From NCBI RefSeq assembly GCF_004336745.1, contig NZ_SJXD01000022.1, positions 372,001 through 436,000 on the forward strand: a DNA stretch of 64,000 nucleotides, read 5' to 3'. The position numbers were made by a program, and so were the translations under genes. The stretch comes from Roseococcus sp. SYP-B2431 (GTDB lineage: Bacteria; Pseudomonadota; Alphaproteobacteria; Acetobacterales; Acetobacteraceae). The notes beneath the pieces are model-generated. The model had not been told where the DNA came from and did no database searches. It saw only the letters and a program-made list of their open reading frames with translations. Below, piece after piece: positions 26,251-34,570 of this stretch (position 1 is the stretch's first letter; every line of letters starts with the position of its first letter).

Positions 26251-27102
26251 TCAGACGCCCTCATGCGCCAAGCGGAACGGGCTGGCCGGATAGGTTCCCA
26301 GGATCCGCAGCTCGCGCGAGAAGAAGCGCAGTTCCTCCAGGGCGCGGAACAGATGCGGCTCGTCCGGATGCCCGTCCACGTCGCAGAGGAACTGCGTCGC
26401 GGTGAAGTTGCCGTCGAGCATGTAGCTCTCCAGCTTGGTCATGTTCACGCCATTGGTCGCGAAGCCGCCGAGCGCCTTGTAGAGCGCCGCGGGCATGTTG
26501 CGGACGCGGAAGACGAAGGTCGTCACCGGGTTCAGCATCTCGCTGGCCGCCGCCAGCCGCCGCTCCCTCGTCATCACGTAGAAGCGCGTGGTGTTGTGCA
26601 GCGCGTCCTCGACGTTGCGGCGCAGGATTTCCAGGCCGTAGATCTCGGCGGCCAGCTCGCTGGCGATGGCCGCGTCCTCCATGGTGCCGTTCTTCGCGAT
26701 CATCTCCGCCGCGCCGGCCGTGTCGGCCTCGATGACGGGGGTGAGGTCCAGCTCCTTCAGGATCTTGAGCACCTGGCCCAGCGCTACGGGATGGCTGTGC
26801 GCCTTGCGGATCGTGGCGAGCGTCGCGCCCTTGCGGGCCAGCAGGCAGTGCTCCACGCGCTCGAAATGCTCGCCGATCACGGAGAGGCCGGAATCCGGCA
26901 GCAGCCGGTGGATGTCGGGCACCCGGCCGGCCAGGCTGTTCTCGCAAGGCAGCATGGCGAGGTCGGCCTCGCCGTCGCGCACCGCCTTCATCGCCGCCTC
27001 GAAGCTCGGGCAGGGAAGGGTCGTCCAGCCGGGATAGGCGTGGCGGCAGGCCAGGTCGGAATAGGCGCCGGGAACGCCCTGGAAGGCGATGGTCTGGGAC
27101 AT
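26251..27102 (-). CDS. pheA: Prephenate dehydratase
   Basis: 283 residues; monofunctional enzyme turning prephenate into phenylpyruvate. 'TIAFQGVPGAYSDLACR' at the N-terminus, 'PCENSLAGRV', and the catalytic 'NTTRFYVMTR' (TRF motif). The C-terminal ACT domain is about residues 200-275 ('TTFVFRVRNMPAALYKALGGF', 'NMTKLESYML'), where phenylalanine should bind for feedback control. No chorismate mutase domain is fused. Downstream of kdsB on the same strand, with a 105-nt repeat-rich gap. Confidence 0.95.
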   Translation of the reverse strand: MSQTIAFQGVPGAYSDLACRHAYPGWTTLPCPSFEAAMKAVRDGEADLAMLPCENSLAGRVPDIHRLLPDSGLSVIGEHFERVEHCLLARKGATLATIRKAHSHPVALGQVLKILKELDLTPVIEADTAGAAEMIAKNGTMEDAAIASELAAEIYGLEILRRNVEDALHNTTRFYVMTRERRLAAASEMLNPVTTFVFRVRNMPAALYKALGGFATNGVNMTKLESYMLDGNFTATQFLCDVDGHPDEPHLFRALEELRFFSRELRILGTYPASPFRLAHEGV

Positions 27103-27112
27103 GACTTTCTTC

Positions 27113-27206
27113 TTTCTAGAGTGCGATCCGATGAGGCGGAATCGCCGAAGCGGTGAATGGCCCTCTCAGTGAAAGCCGAAGCGTGATCCAGCGAGGCGGA
27201 TCCTGC
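27113..27206. repeat. REP-like inverted repeats between kdsB and pheA
   Basis: Two related stem-loops. On the minus strand the first reads GAAGC-a-GGATCC...GGATC-ac-GCTTC and the second CGATTCCG...CGGATCG next to CACTCTAGA. Both share the frame ATCCGCCTC-x-C-x-GGATC. The word AGCGTGATC links them with the hairpin at 13783-13834. This looks like a family of short extragenic palindromes of the kind spread through alphaproteobacterial genomes. They may fold in the kdsB-pheA transcript. Confidence 0.55.
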
Positions 27207-27207
27207 T

Positions 27208-27936
27208 TCAGCCGAGCAGTTGGCGGGCGCGTTCGAGATCGGCCGACGTATCCACCCCGAAGGGTCCATGGGCGACGCGGGTCACCGCGATGCGCATGCC
27301 CGCCTCCAGGGCGCGGAGCTGCTCCAGCCTCTCCCGTCGCTCCAGGGGGGATTCCTTCAGCGTCACGAAGCGCTCCAGCGCCGGGCGGCGAAAGGCGTAG
27401 ACGCCGATGTGGTGCCAGCGCGGCCCGTCCCCCCAGGGAATGGGATTGCGGCTGAAGTAGAGGGCCGGCGCGACCTCGGCCTCGCCGTCGAAGGCGCAGG
27501 CGGCCTTCACGAAGGAGGAGGTGGCGGCCTCCACCTCGTCGGCGATGGGACAGACCAGCGTGGCGATGTCGGTGCCCGGATCGGCCAGGCCCTTCAGGAC
27601 GGCCCGCAGCAGGGCAGGGTCCAGCGTGGGCATGTCGCCCTGCAGGTTCACCACCACGTCATGCGCGCCGAAGGGGTCGAGCTGCGCCAGGGAGCGCTGG
27701 ACGCGGTCCGTGCCGCTCGGCAGGTCGTCGGCGACGAGCACCGCCCGGCCGCCCGCCTGCTCCACCGCCGAAACGATCTCGGCCTCGCCGGCGGCGACCG
27801 CCACGGGGCCGATGCCTGCCTCGCGCGCGCGGTCCAGCACATGGGCGACCATCGGACGGCCGGCGATGTCGGCCAGCGGCTTGCCGGGCAGCCGGCTCGC
27901 GGCCATGCGGGCCGGAATGATGACGATGGGGTTCAC
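27208..27936 (-). CDS. kdsB: CMP-KDO synthetase (3-deoxy-manno-octulosonate cytidylyltransferase)
   Basis: 242 residues; activates KDO with CTP for lipid A-core assembly. 'VIIPARMAASRLPGKPLADI' is the nucleotide-binding N-terminus; 'VVVNLQGDMPTLDP' carries the metal-site Asp; 'YFSRNPIPW', 'HHIGVYAFRR' and the closing 'GVDTSADLERAR' are all present. The homologous N-terminus begins at a GTG (27936). The frame is open further upstream, but that part has no family character. Confidence 0.94.
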   Translation of the reverse strand: MNPIVIIPARMAASRLPGKPLADIAGRPMVAHVLDRAREAGIGPVAVAAGEAEIVSAVEQAGGRAVLVADDLPSGTDRVQRSLAQLDPFGAHDVVVNLQGDMPTLDPALLRAVLKGLADPGTDIATLVCPIADEVEAATSSFVKAACAFDGEAEVAPALYFSRNPIPWGDGPRWHHIGVYAFRRPALERFVTLKESPLERRERLEQLRALEAGMRIAVTRVAHGPFGVDTSADLERARQLLG

Positions 27937-28078
27937 TGTTCGAAATCCAGGGATTCGCTCACGCGGGGGCGGTTGATGCAGGGCACGGGCGCCTGTATGG
28001 GGGAGGACGAATAAGTCAGGGTCCGGCTTCGCGCAAACGCCGTTGCCGGCGCCCCTCGCTCGGAAGGGTCTGCTAGGC

Positions 28079-28612
28079 ATGAGCCTGGAGTTCAACAAGG
28101 GGTTCGCGGCGGTCCTGACCGCGGGCATCGTATTCATGGGCGCGGGCGTCGTCGGCAGCCAGCTGGTCAAGCCGCACCGCCTGCATGAGCCGGCGATCAC
28201 CCTGGGCGCCGTGGCACCGACCGCTGCGCCAGCGGCGGCACCGGCCGCGCTGGAGCCGATCGGGCCCGTGCTGGCGGCGGCCAATGCCGACAACGGCCGC
28301 GCCATCGCCGGCCGCGTCTGCGGCTCCTGCCACACCTTCAACGAGGGCGGCCGTTCCGGCGTGGGCCCGAACCTCTATGGCATCGTCGGCGCCAACCACG
28401 CCCATGTCGCGGGCTTCAACTACAGCGCCGGCATGAAGGCCAAGAGCGACCAGCCCTGGGACTACGAGGCGCTGAACACCTTCATCGCCGGCCCGGCCCG
28501 CGCCATCCCCGGGACGCGCATGGCCTATGCCGGCATGAACAGCACCGCCCAGAGGGCCGACCTGATCGCCTTCCTGCGCAGCCTCTCGGCCAATCCGGCG
28601 CCGCTGCCCTGA
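28079..28612 (+). CDS. Membrane-anchored class I cytochrome c
   Basis: 177 residues. An uncleaved N-terminal anchor (about 9-30, FAAVLTAGIVFMGAGVVGS), an Ala/Pro-rich linker (about 45-70), then a cytochrome c domain with haem site 'CGSCH' and the sixth-ligand methionine in 'GTRMAYAGM'. The layout matches the CycM/c552 type that carries electrons from the bc1 complex to terminal oxidases in alphaproteobacteria. It diverges from kdsB and is followed 10 nt later by the hisN-like gene. Confidence 0.9.
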   Translation: MSLEFNKGFAAVLTAGIVFMGAGVVGSQLVKPHRLHEPAITLGAVAPTAAPAAAPAALEPIGPVLAAANADNGRAIAGRVCGSCHTFNEGGRSGVGPNLYGIVGANHAHVAGFNYSAGMKAKSDQPWDYEALNTFIAGPARAIPGTRMAYAGMNSTAQRADLIAFLRSLSANPAPLP

Positions 28613-28622
28613 TCCGGGACGC

Positions 28623-29399
28623 ATGATCGATCCCGCCTTCGTCGGGGCGGCCGAGGCCGCCGCCGACCTGGCGGGCGGGATCATCCGCCCGCTCTTCCGC
28701 TCCGCCCTGCTGGTCGAGGCCAAGGGCGACGCCTCCCCCGTCACCGAGGCGGATCGCGCGGCCGAGCGCGCCTTGCGCGCCTTCCTTTCCGAACGCTTCC
28801 CGACCCACGGCATCATGGGCGAGGAATACGGCACCGAGCGCGGTGACGCGGAATACCTCTGGGTTCTCGACCCCATCGACGGCACCCGCGCCTTCCTCAC
28901 CGGCCGCCCCCTCTTCGGCACGCTGATCGGCCTGCTCCATCGCGGCGAGCCGGTGCTAGGCCTCATCGACCAGCCCGTGACGCGCGAGCGCTGGCTGGGC
29001 GTGGCCGGCCAGGGCACCACCTTCCGCAGCCCCCTCGGCGGGACCATCGGTCCCCGGGCCTGCGAATCCCTTTCGGTGGCGGAACTCTCCTGCACCTCGC
29101 CCGACATGTTCCCGGCCGGCGAGGCCGAGCGCTTCCGGAAGGTCCGCAACGCGGCCCGGCGCGTCACCTGGGGCGGCGACTGCTACAGCTACGGGCTGAT
29201 CCCGCTCGGCCTGCTCGACGCCGTGGTCGAGACCACGCTGAAGCCCTGGGACTGGGCCGCGCTGGTCCCCGTCGTCGAGGGTGCCGGCGGCCGCATGACC
29301 GACTGGCGCGGCCAGACCCTCACCCTGGAGAGCCGCGGCGACGTGATCGCCGTGGGCGATCCGGCCCTGCTGCCCGAGATCGCGAGGCTTCTCGGCTGA
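28623..29399 (+). CDS. hisN: Histidinol-phosphatase, inositol-monophosphatase family (HisN type)
   Basis: 258 residues. The metal-binding motifs of the IMPase fold are intact: 'MGEEYGTERGD' and 'WVLDPIDGTRAFLTGRPLFG', with the second acidic site at 'LKPWDWAALVPVVEGAGG'. The 'GTRAFLTGRP' variant of the DPxDGT motif is typical of the histidinol-phosphatase branch rather than inositol or sulfite-assimilation enzymes. No his operon genes are near. A role in histidine synthesis is likely but inferred from subfamily motifs. Confidence 0.85.
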   Translation: MIDPAFVGAAEAAADLAGGIIRPLFRSALLVEAKGDASPVTEADRAAERALRAFLSERFPTHGIMGEEYGTERGDAEYLWVLDPIDGTRAFLTGRPLFGTLIGLLHRGEPVLGLIDQPVTRERWLGVAGQGTTFRSPLGGTIGPRACESLSVAELSCTSPDMFPAGEAERFRKVRNAARRVTWGGDCYSYGLIPLGLLDAVVETTLKPWDWAALVPVVEGAGGRMTDWRGQTLTLESRGDVIAVGDPALLPEIARLLG

Positions 29400-29444
29400 C
29401 GGGAAAACTTGTCCTGGGAGGGGGCCTCCCCCAATCTGTCCCGC

Positions 29445-31271
29445 ATGAAACGCCGTGACCTCTTCGCCGCGGGCTTCGGCCTGGTTCCCTTCGCCGCCTC
29501 GGGCCAGAGCCAGGAGGTCATCCGCACCCACGCGCTCTCGCTCCTCGGCGAGCCGGCCCTGCCGGCGGACTTCCCGCATTTCCCCTGGGCCAACCCCGAT
29601 GCCCCCAAGGGCGGCGAGGTGGCGCTGACGCGGCTCGGCAGCTTCGACAGCTTCAACCCTTTCATCCTGCGCGGCACCGCGGATCCGGGGATCGTGAACA
29701 TCTATGACAGCCTGCTGATCGACAGCCCGGACGAGGCCAGCACGGAATACGCGCACCTCGCCTCCGCGATCGAGCTCCCGGCCGACCGCATGGGCGTCAC
29801 CTTCGAAATCCGCGACGGGGCCCGCTGGCACGACGGCCGTCCGGTCACGGCCGACGACGTGGTCTGGACCTTCGACACCCTCCGCACCCAGGGCCGGCCC
29901 TTCTACCGCGCCTATTGGGCCGATGTGACGGAGGTGGTGGCCGACGGCCCGCGCCGCGCGGTCTTCCGCTTCCGCAGCAACGAGAATCGCGAGCTGGCGC
30001 TGATCCTGGGCCAGATTCAGGTCATGCCGAAGCACTGGTGGGAGGGGCGCGACTTCTCCCGCCCCTCGCTCGACGTGCCGCTGGGCAGCGGCCCCTACAG
30101 GCTGGAGCGCTTCGAGCCGGGGCGCAGCGTCGTCTACCGGCGCGTGGACGACTACTGGGCGCGCGACCTGCCCAGCAAGCGCGGCTTCAACAACTTCGAT
30201 GTCCTCCGCTACGAGTATTTCCGCGACACCACCGTGGATTTCGAGGCTTTCAAGGCCGGCCAGATCGACTTCCGGACGGAGAACACCGCGCGCAACTGGG
30301 CCACGGGCTACGACTTCCCCGCCGTGCGCCGCGGCCTCGTGAAGCGGGACGAGATCCGCCACGAGCGGCCGACCGGCATGCAGGCCTTCGTGATGAACCT
30401 GCGCCGCCCGCTGTTCCAGGATGCGCGGGTGCGCGAGGCGCTGGGCCAGGTCTTCGACTTCGAATGGCTGAACGCCAATATCTTCAACGGGCTCTACACG
30501 CGCACGGCGAGCTTCTTCTCCAACAGCGAGCTCGCCTCCTCCGGCCTGCCGGCGGGCAAGGAGCTCGCGGTGCTGGAGCCCTTCCGCTCGCAGCTGCCCG
30601 ATACGGTCTTCACCGTGGAATCCCGTCTGCCGAGGACCGACGGCAGCGGCAACAACCGCGACGGTCTGCGCCGCGCCCTCGACCTGATGCGGCAGGCCGG
30701 CTGGACCATCCGCGACCGGAGGCTGGTGAATGCCCAGGGCCAGCGCTTCGAGTTCGAGATCCTGCTGAACGGCCCCACCTTCGAGCGCATCGCGCTGCCC
30801 TATGTACAGTGGCTGCAGCGCCTGGGCGTGGAGGCGCGGGTGCGCACGGTGGATCCGGCGCAGTACCAGGTCCGCACCGACGCCTTCGACTACGACATGA
30901 CGGTGGATGTGATCCCGCAATCGCTCTCGCCCGGCAACGAGCAGCGCGACTTCTTCACCTGTGCGAAGGCGCAGGAGAACGGCTCGCAGAACATCGCCGG
31001 CATCTGCTCGCCGGTGATCGATGCGCTGGTGGAGCTGGTGATCCACGCGCCGGACCGCGAGGAGCTGCTCGCTCGCACGCGGGCACTGGACCGGGTGCTG
31101 CTGAACGGCGCCTTCGTGATCCCGCAATGGCATCTGCGCGCCTTCTGGATCGCCTATTGGAACCGCTTCGGCCGGCCGGCCCGCAATCCGAAATACGGTC
31201 TGGGCTTCGACACCTGGTGGATCGACGCGGCGCTCGACCGGGCGCTGGCCGAGGCCAGGCGGACACTCTGA
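29445..31271 (+). CDS. yejA: Peptide ABC transporter substrate-binding protein (YejA type)
   Basis: 608-residue family 5 extracellular binding protein. Signal peptide [20 protein letters not shown], then '[20 protein letters not shown]' typical of YejA, and '[27 protein letters not shown]', the family 5 signature. Ends '[16 protein letters not shown]'. The ATG at 29445 starts the signal peptide; the frame is open 12 codons further up. In E. coli YejABEF takes up oligopeptides and microcin C. First gene of the yej operon here. Confidence 0.92.
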   Translation: MKRRDLFAAGFGLVPFAASGQSQEVIRTHALSLLGEPALPADFPHFPWANPDAPKGGEVALTRLGSFDSFNPFILRGTADPGIVNIYDSLLIDSPDEASTEYAHLASAIELPADRMGVTFEIRDGARWHDGRPVTADDVVWTFDTLRTQGRPFYRAYWADVTEVVADGPRRAVFRFRSNENRELALILGQIQVMPKHWWEGRDFSRPSLDVPLGSGPYRLERFEPGRSVVYRRVDDYWARDLPSKRGFNNFDVLRYEYFRDTTVDFEAFKAGQIDFRTENTARNWATGYDFPAVRRGLVKRDEIRHERPTGMQAFVMNLRRPLFQDARVREALGQVFDFEWLNANIFNGLYTRTASFFSNSELASSGLPAGKELAVLEPFRSQLPDTVFTVESRLPRTDGSGNNRDGLRRALDLMRQAGWTIRDRRLVNAQGQRFEFEILLNGPTFERIALPYVQWLQRLGVEARVRTVDPAQYQVRTDAFDYDMTVDVIPQSLSPGNEQRDFFTCAKAQENGSQNIAGICSPVIDALVELVIHAPDREELLARTRALDRVLLNGAFVIPQWHLRAFWIAYWNRFGRPARNPKYGLGFDTWWIDAALDRALAEARRTL

Positions 31272-31380
31272 TGCGTCAGCGATACACGCGCCGCGGAGCT
31301 TCCGCGCCGCCCCTTCACGCTGCGCGGCGCGCGCCGCTGCGCGATGGCGGCGGGCGCCGCCCCGCGATCGCGGCCTAGCC

Positions 31381-32481
31381 GTGGCTGCTTATCTCTTCCG
31401 GCGCCTGCTGCTGATCGTGCCGACGCTGTTCGGCATCATCCTCATCAACTTCGCCGTGGTGCAGTTCGCGCCCGGCGGGCCGGTGGAGCAGATGATCGCG
31501 GAGATCCGCGGCCAGGGGCAGGCGCTGGGCCGCCTCACGGGCGAGGGCGGCGGCGAGGTGCGTCAGCCATCCTCCTCCTCCAGCTCCGAGGGCAGCGGCT
31601 CCACCTATCGCGGCGCGCGCGGCCTCGACCCCGCCGTGGTGCGCGAGATCGAGCGCGCCTTCGGCTTCGACAAGCCGGCCCATGTGCGCTTCGGCGAGAT
31701 GCTCTGGGGCTATCTGCGCTTCGACTTCGGCCGCTCGCTGTTCCAGGACCGGCCGGTCTGGACGATGATGCTGGAGAAGCTGCCGGTCTCCATCTCGCTC
31801 GGCCTCTGGTCGACGCTGATCGTCTATCTGATCTCCATCCCGCTCGGCATCCGCAAGGCGGTGCGCGACGGCTCACGCTTCGACCTCTGGACCAGCGCGG
31901 TGCTGCTGGTGGGCTATGCGATCCCGGGCTTTCTCTTCGCCATCATGCTGGTGGTGCTCTTCGCCGGCGGCAGCTTCTTCCAGTGGTTCCCGCTGCGCGG
32001 GCTCACCTCCTCCGGCAGCGAGGCCTGGCCCTTCTGGGAGCGCGCGATCGACTATGCCTGGCACATGGTGCTGCCCACCATCACGCTGGTCATCGGCGGC
32101 TTCGCCGGGCTCACGATGCTGACCAAGAACTCCTTCCTGGAGGAGATCAACAAGCAATACGTGCTGACCGCGCGCGCGAAGGGCGCGGGCGAGCATCGCG
32201 TGCTGTATGGCCATGTGTTCCGCAACGCCATGCTCATCATCATCGCGGGGTTTCCCTCGGCCTTCATCGGCATCCTCTTCACGGGCGCGCTGCTGGTGGA
32301 GATCATCTTCTCGCTCGACGGTCTCGGGCTGCTCGGCTTCGAATCCGCGATCCGGCGCGACTACACGGTGATGTTCGGCACGCTCTACATCTTCACCCTG
32401 CTCGGGCTGGTGATGCAGGTCGTGAGCGACTTCACCTACACGCTTGTCGATCCGCGCATCGACTTCGAGGCAAGACGCTGA
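31381..32481 (+). CDS. yejB: Peptide ABC transporter permease (YejB type)
   Basis: 366-residue inner-membrane permease of the DppB/OppB superfamily. N-terminal helix '[19 protein letters not shown]', the Ser-rich periplasmic loop and '[14 protein letters not shown]' typical of YejB, and the cytoplasmic EAA loop '[23 protein letters not shown]'. The start is a GTG at 31381. A 109-nt gap to yejA holds a small hairpin (CGCGGA-gct-TCCGCG, 31292-31306) that could lower read-through. Its stop overlaps the first unit of the 50-bp tandem repeat. Confidence 0.92.
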   Translation: MAAYLFRRLLLIVPTLFGIILINFAVVQFAPGGPVEQMIAEIRGQGQALGRLTGEGGGEVRQPSSSSSSEGSGSTYRGARGLDPAVVREIERAFGFDKPAHVRFGEMLWGYLRFDFGRSLFQDRPVWTMMLEKLPVSISLGLWSTLIVYLISIPLGIRKAVRDGSRFDLWTSAVLLVGYAIPGFLFAIMLVVLFAGGSFFQWFPLRGLTSSGSEAWPFWERAIDYAWHMVLPTITLVIGGFAGLTMLTKNSFLEEINKQYVLTARAKGAGEHRVLYGHVFRNAMLIIIAGFPSAFIGILFTGALLVEIIFSLDGLGLLGFESAIRRDYTVMFGTLYIFTLLGLVMQVVSDFTYTLVDPRIDFEARR

Positions 32482-32680
32482 TGTGCGGCCTGCCGATCCT
32501 CCTCGCCGCGCTCGTCGGGCAGGACGCATGATGCGCGGCCTGCCGATCCTCCTCGCCGCGCTCGTCGGGCAGGACGCATGATGCGCGGCCTGCCGATCCC
32601 CCTCGCTGCGCTCGTCGGGCAGGACGCATGATGCGCGGCCTGCCGATCCTCCTCGCTGCGCTCGTCGGGCAGGACGCAAG
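32481..32680 (+). repeat. Four tandem copies of a 50-bp repeat
   Basis: Units at 32481-32530, 32531-32580, 32581-32630 and 32631-32680 differ at only one to three positions each (T/C in unit 1, C/T and C/T changes in units 3 and 4, A at the end of unit 4). Each begins ATG-(C/T)GCGGCCTGCC and ends GGGCAGGACGCA. CCTGCC and GGCAGG in every unit can pair to a 22-nt-loop stem. The array fills the whole yejB-to-DUF3891 gap. The 50-nt period shifts frame each unit, so it is not a coding repeat. Confidence 0.95.
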
Positions 32681-33409
32681 ATGATCCTCTGGAAGCAGGA
32701 AGACGGCAGCGTGATCGCCACGCCGCAGCCCGCCCATGCCGTCCTCTCCGGCCAGCTCATGCGCGTGCTGGCCGACCCGCCTGACCCCTTCGAGCCCGTC
32801 GTCACCGCCGCCGCGCAGCACGACTGCGGCTGGATGCGCTGGGAGGCCGATCCGGAGTTCGACGCCGGGACCGGCCTGCCGCGCGCCTTCAACGACCTCT
32901 CCGGCACCGAGCATGTGCCCCTCTGGGAATCCGGCGTGCGATTGGCGCTGGCGAGCTGGGGCCTCTGGGCCGGGCTGCTGGTCCTGCGGCACGGCTCCTT
33001 CATCTATCGGCTCGGCATCGAGCACCAGCGCATGGCGCCGGGCGACGACAGCCTCCGCGCCATGCAGGGTTATATCGAGCGCGAGAAAGCCTGGAGCGCC
33101 GCGCTGGCCGAAAGGCTGGGCGTGGGCGAGGCCCAGGTGGCCGCCAATTCCCGGAAGGTGGCGCTGGTGGACGCGATCGCGCTCGGCCTCTGCTGGGGCC
33201 GCGATCCCTTCGACTGCGGCGAGACGAAGCTGAAGCGGACCGGCCCCTTCGAGGCGATCCTCGACCCCTGGCCGCTCTCGGTGCCGGAGATCACGCTGGA
33301 GACCGAGGCGCTGCGCCTGAAGCCGCGCTACCGGGACAGCGGGGACATGCGGTCGGGCCTCGCCGAGGCCCCACGCCTCCCGCTGCGGTTCCGGCTGACG
33401 CAGGCATGA
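32681..33409 (+). CDS. DUF3891 family protein
   Basis: 242-residue soluble protein. 'AQHDCGWMRWEADPEFDAGTG' with an HD-like pair and the C-terminal 'ALGLCWGRDPFDCGETKL' are typical of DUF3891. No signal or membrane segment. It lies between yejB and yejE and overlaps yejE by 4 nt, so it is translated with the transporter. The conserved His-Asp and Cys residues suggest a metal site, but no function is known. The ATG at 32681 is the first base after the tandem array. Confidence 0.8.
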   Translation: MILWKQEDGSVIATPQPAHAVLSGQLMRVLADPPDPFEPVVTAAAQHDCGWMRWEADPEFDAGTGLPRAFNDLSGTEHVPLWESGVRLALASWGLWAGLLVLRHGSFIYRLGIEHQRMAPGDDSLRAMQGYIEREKAWSAALAERLGVGEAQVAANSRKVALVDAIALGLCWGRDPFDCGETKLKRTGPFEAILDPWPLSVPEITLETEALRLKPRYRDSGDMRSGLAEAPRLPLRFRLTQA

Positions 33410-34440
33410 GTCCGCTAAACCGGCGTCGCATCGCGAATTTCCGCGCCAACCGGCGCGGCGCCATCTCGCTCGCGATCTTCGCGATCCTCTTCATCCTGAC
33501 CCTCTTCGCGGAGCTGCTGGCCAACGACCGCCCGCTCGTCGCGCAGGTGGACGGTCATTGGCGCTTCCCCGTCCTTATCGAATACGCCGAAAGCGACATC
33601 GTCCCCGACGGCCTGCCCACCCAGGCCGACTGGCACGACCCGGAATTCATGCGCGAGGTCGAGCAGCGCGGCTGGGTGATCTGGCCGCCCATCCGCTACA
33701 GCTACGCCTCGGTCGTGACCGGGCTCACGGTGCCTGCGCCCTCGCCGCCTACCTGGAAGAACCTCCTGGGCACCGACGACCAGGCCCGCGACGTGATGGC
33801 GCGGGTGATCTACGGCTTCCGCATCTCGGTGCTCTTCGGCTTTACCCTGACCCTCTTCGCCTCGGTCATCGGCATCCTCGCGGGCGCCGTGCAGGGCTAT
33901 TACGGCGGCTGGACCGACCTGCTCTTCCAGCGCTTCATCGAGATCTGGTCGGGCCTGCCGCAGCTTTTCCTGCTCATCATCCTGAGCAGCGTGATCGAGC
34001 CCGGCTTCTGGACGCTGCTCCTCTTCCTGCTGCTCTTCTCCTGGATGGGCCTGGTCGGCGTCGTGCGCGCGGAATTCCTGCGCGGCCGCAACCTCGACTA
34101 TGTGCGCGCGGCCCGGGCACTGGGCGTCTCGGACGGCCGACTGATGTTCCAGCACATCCTGCCCAATGCCATGGTGGCGACGCTGACCTTCCTGCCCTTC
34201 ATCCTTTCGGGATCCGTCACGGTGCTTTCCACGCTGGACTTCCTCGGCTTCGGCCTGCCTCCCGGCTCGGCCTCGCTGGGCGAGCTGCTGAGCCAGGGCA
34301 AGAACAACCTCCAGGCGCCCTGGCTCGCCTTCACGGGCTTCGCGGTGCTGGGCGGCGTGCTGACGCTGCTGATCTTCATCGGCGAGGGCATCCGCGACGC
34401 CTTCGATCCAAGAAAGCTGCCCGGGGGGCAGCGTTCTTGA
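33406..34440 (+). CDS. yejE: Peptide ABC transporter permease (YejE type)
   Basis: 344 residues; second permease of the Yej importer. 'RIANFRANRRGAISLAIFAIL' and 'FTLFAELLANDRPL' at the N-terminus, the large periplasmic loop with 'LLGTDDQARDVMARVIYGFR', and the EAA loop 'YVRAARALGVSDGRLMFQHIL'. Ends 'GEGIRDAFDPRK', normal for the family. The ATG overlaps the DUF3891 stop (ATGA). Confidence 0.93.
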   Translation: MSPLNRRRIANFRANRRGAISLAIFAILFILTLFAELLANDRPLVAQVDGHWRFPVLIEYAESDIVPDGLPTQADWHDPEFMREVEQRGWVIWPPIRYSYASVVTGLTVPAPSPPTWKNLLGTDDQARDVMARVIYGFRISVLFGFTLTLFASVIGILAGAVQGYYGGWTDLLFQRFIEIWSGLPQLFLLIILSSVIEPGFWTLLLFLLLFSWMGLVGVVRAEFLRGRNLDYVRAARALGVSDGRLMFQHILPNAMVATLTFLPFILSGSVTVLSTLDFLGFGLPPGSASLGELLSQGKNNLQAPWLAFTGFAVLGGVLTLLIFIGEGIRDAFDPRKLPGGQRS

Positions 34441-34446
34441 GCATTC

Positions 34447-34561
34447 TTGTGCCCTCAGACGCCGGGCGGCGGCTCCGCCGCCTTGGCTTCGCCGCGCCAA
34501 TGGAGCGCCTGGTCGTTGAGGATCGTGGGCGGCGCCGGCCGCCGTGCGGCCGGATTCTGGG
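34447..34561 (+). repeat. Dispersed intergenic repeat, copy A (about 115 bp)
   Basis: Fills most of the yejE-yejF gap. It matches copy B (54785-54900, opposite strand) along its whole length. Shared blocks in order: GCCCTCAGACGCCGGG, a GGCGGC/GCCGCC hairpin, CTTGGCTTCGCCGCG, a less alike middle, then GGGCGGCGCCGGCCG, TGCGGCCGGAT and CTGGG. A second internal hairpin is formed around GGCGCCGGCC. No gene or transposase lies in it. Confidence 0.85.
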
Positions 34562-34570
34562 AGGGCGTTG

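Noticed and set aside
27937-28341. N-terminal extension of KdsB
   Set aside because: The extra 135 codons overlap the divergent cytochrome c gene and have no likeness to the family; the GTG at 27936 begins the conserved PARMAASRLPGK region.
28956-31133. 725-codon minus-strand open frame
   Set aside because: Antisense to the hisN-like gene and yejA; no motif, and both sense genes are well supported.
32481-32680. CRISPR array
   Set aside because: The four 50-bp units are directly adjacent with no spacers between, and no cas gene is near.
32481-32680. Small coding gene starting at one of the repeat ATGs
   Set aside because: The 50-nt period changes frame every unit, and each frame soon ends or runs into the next gene; no ribosome site is conserved.
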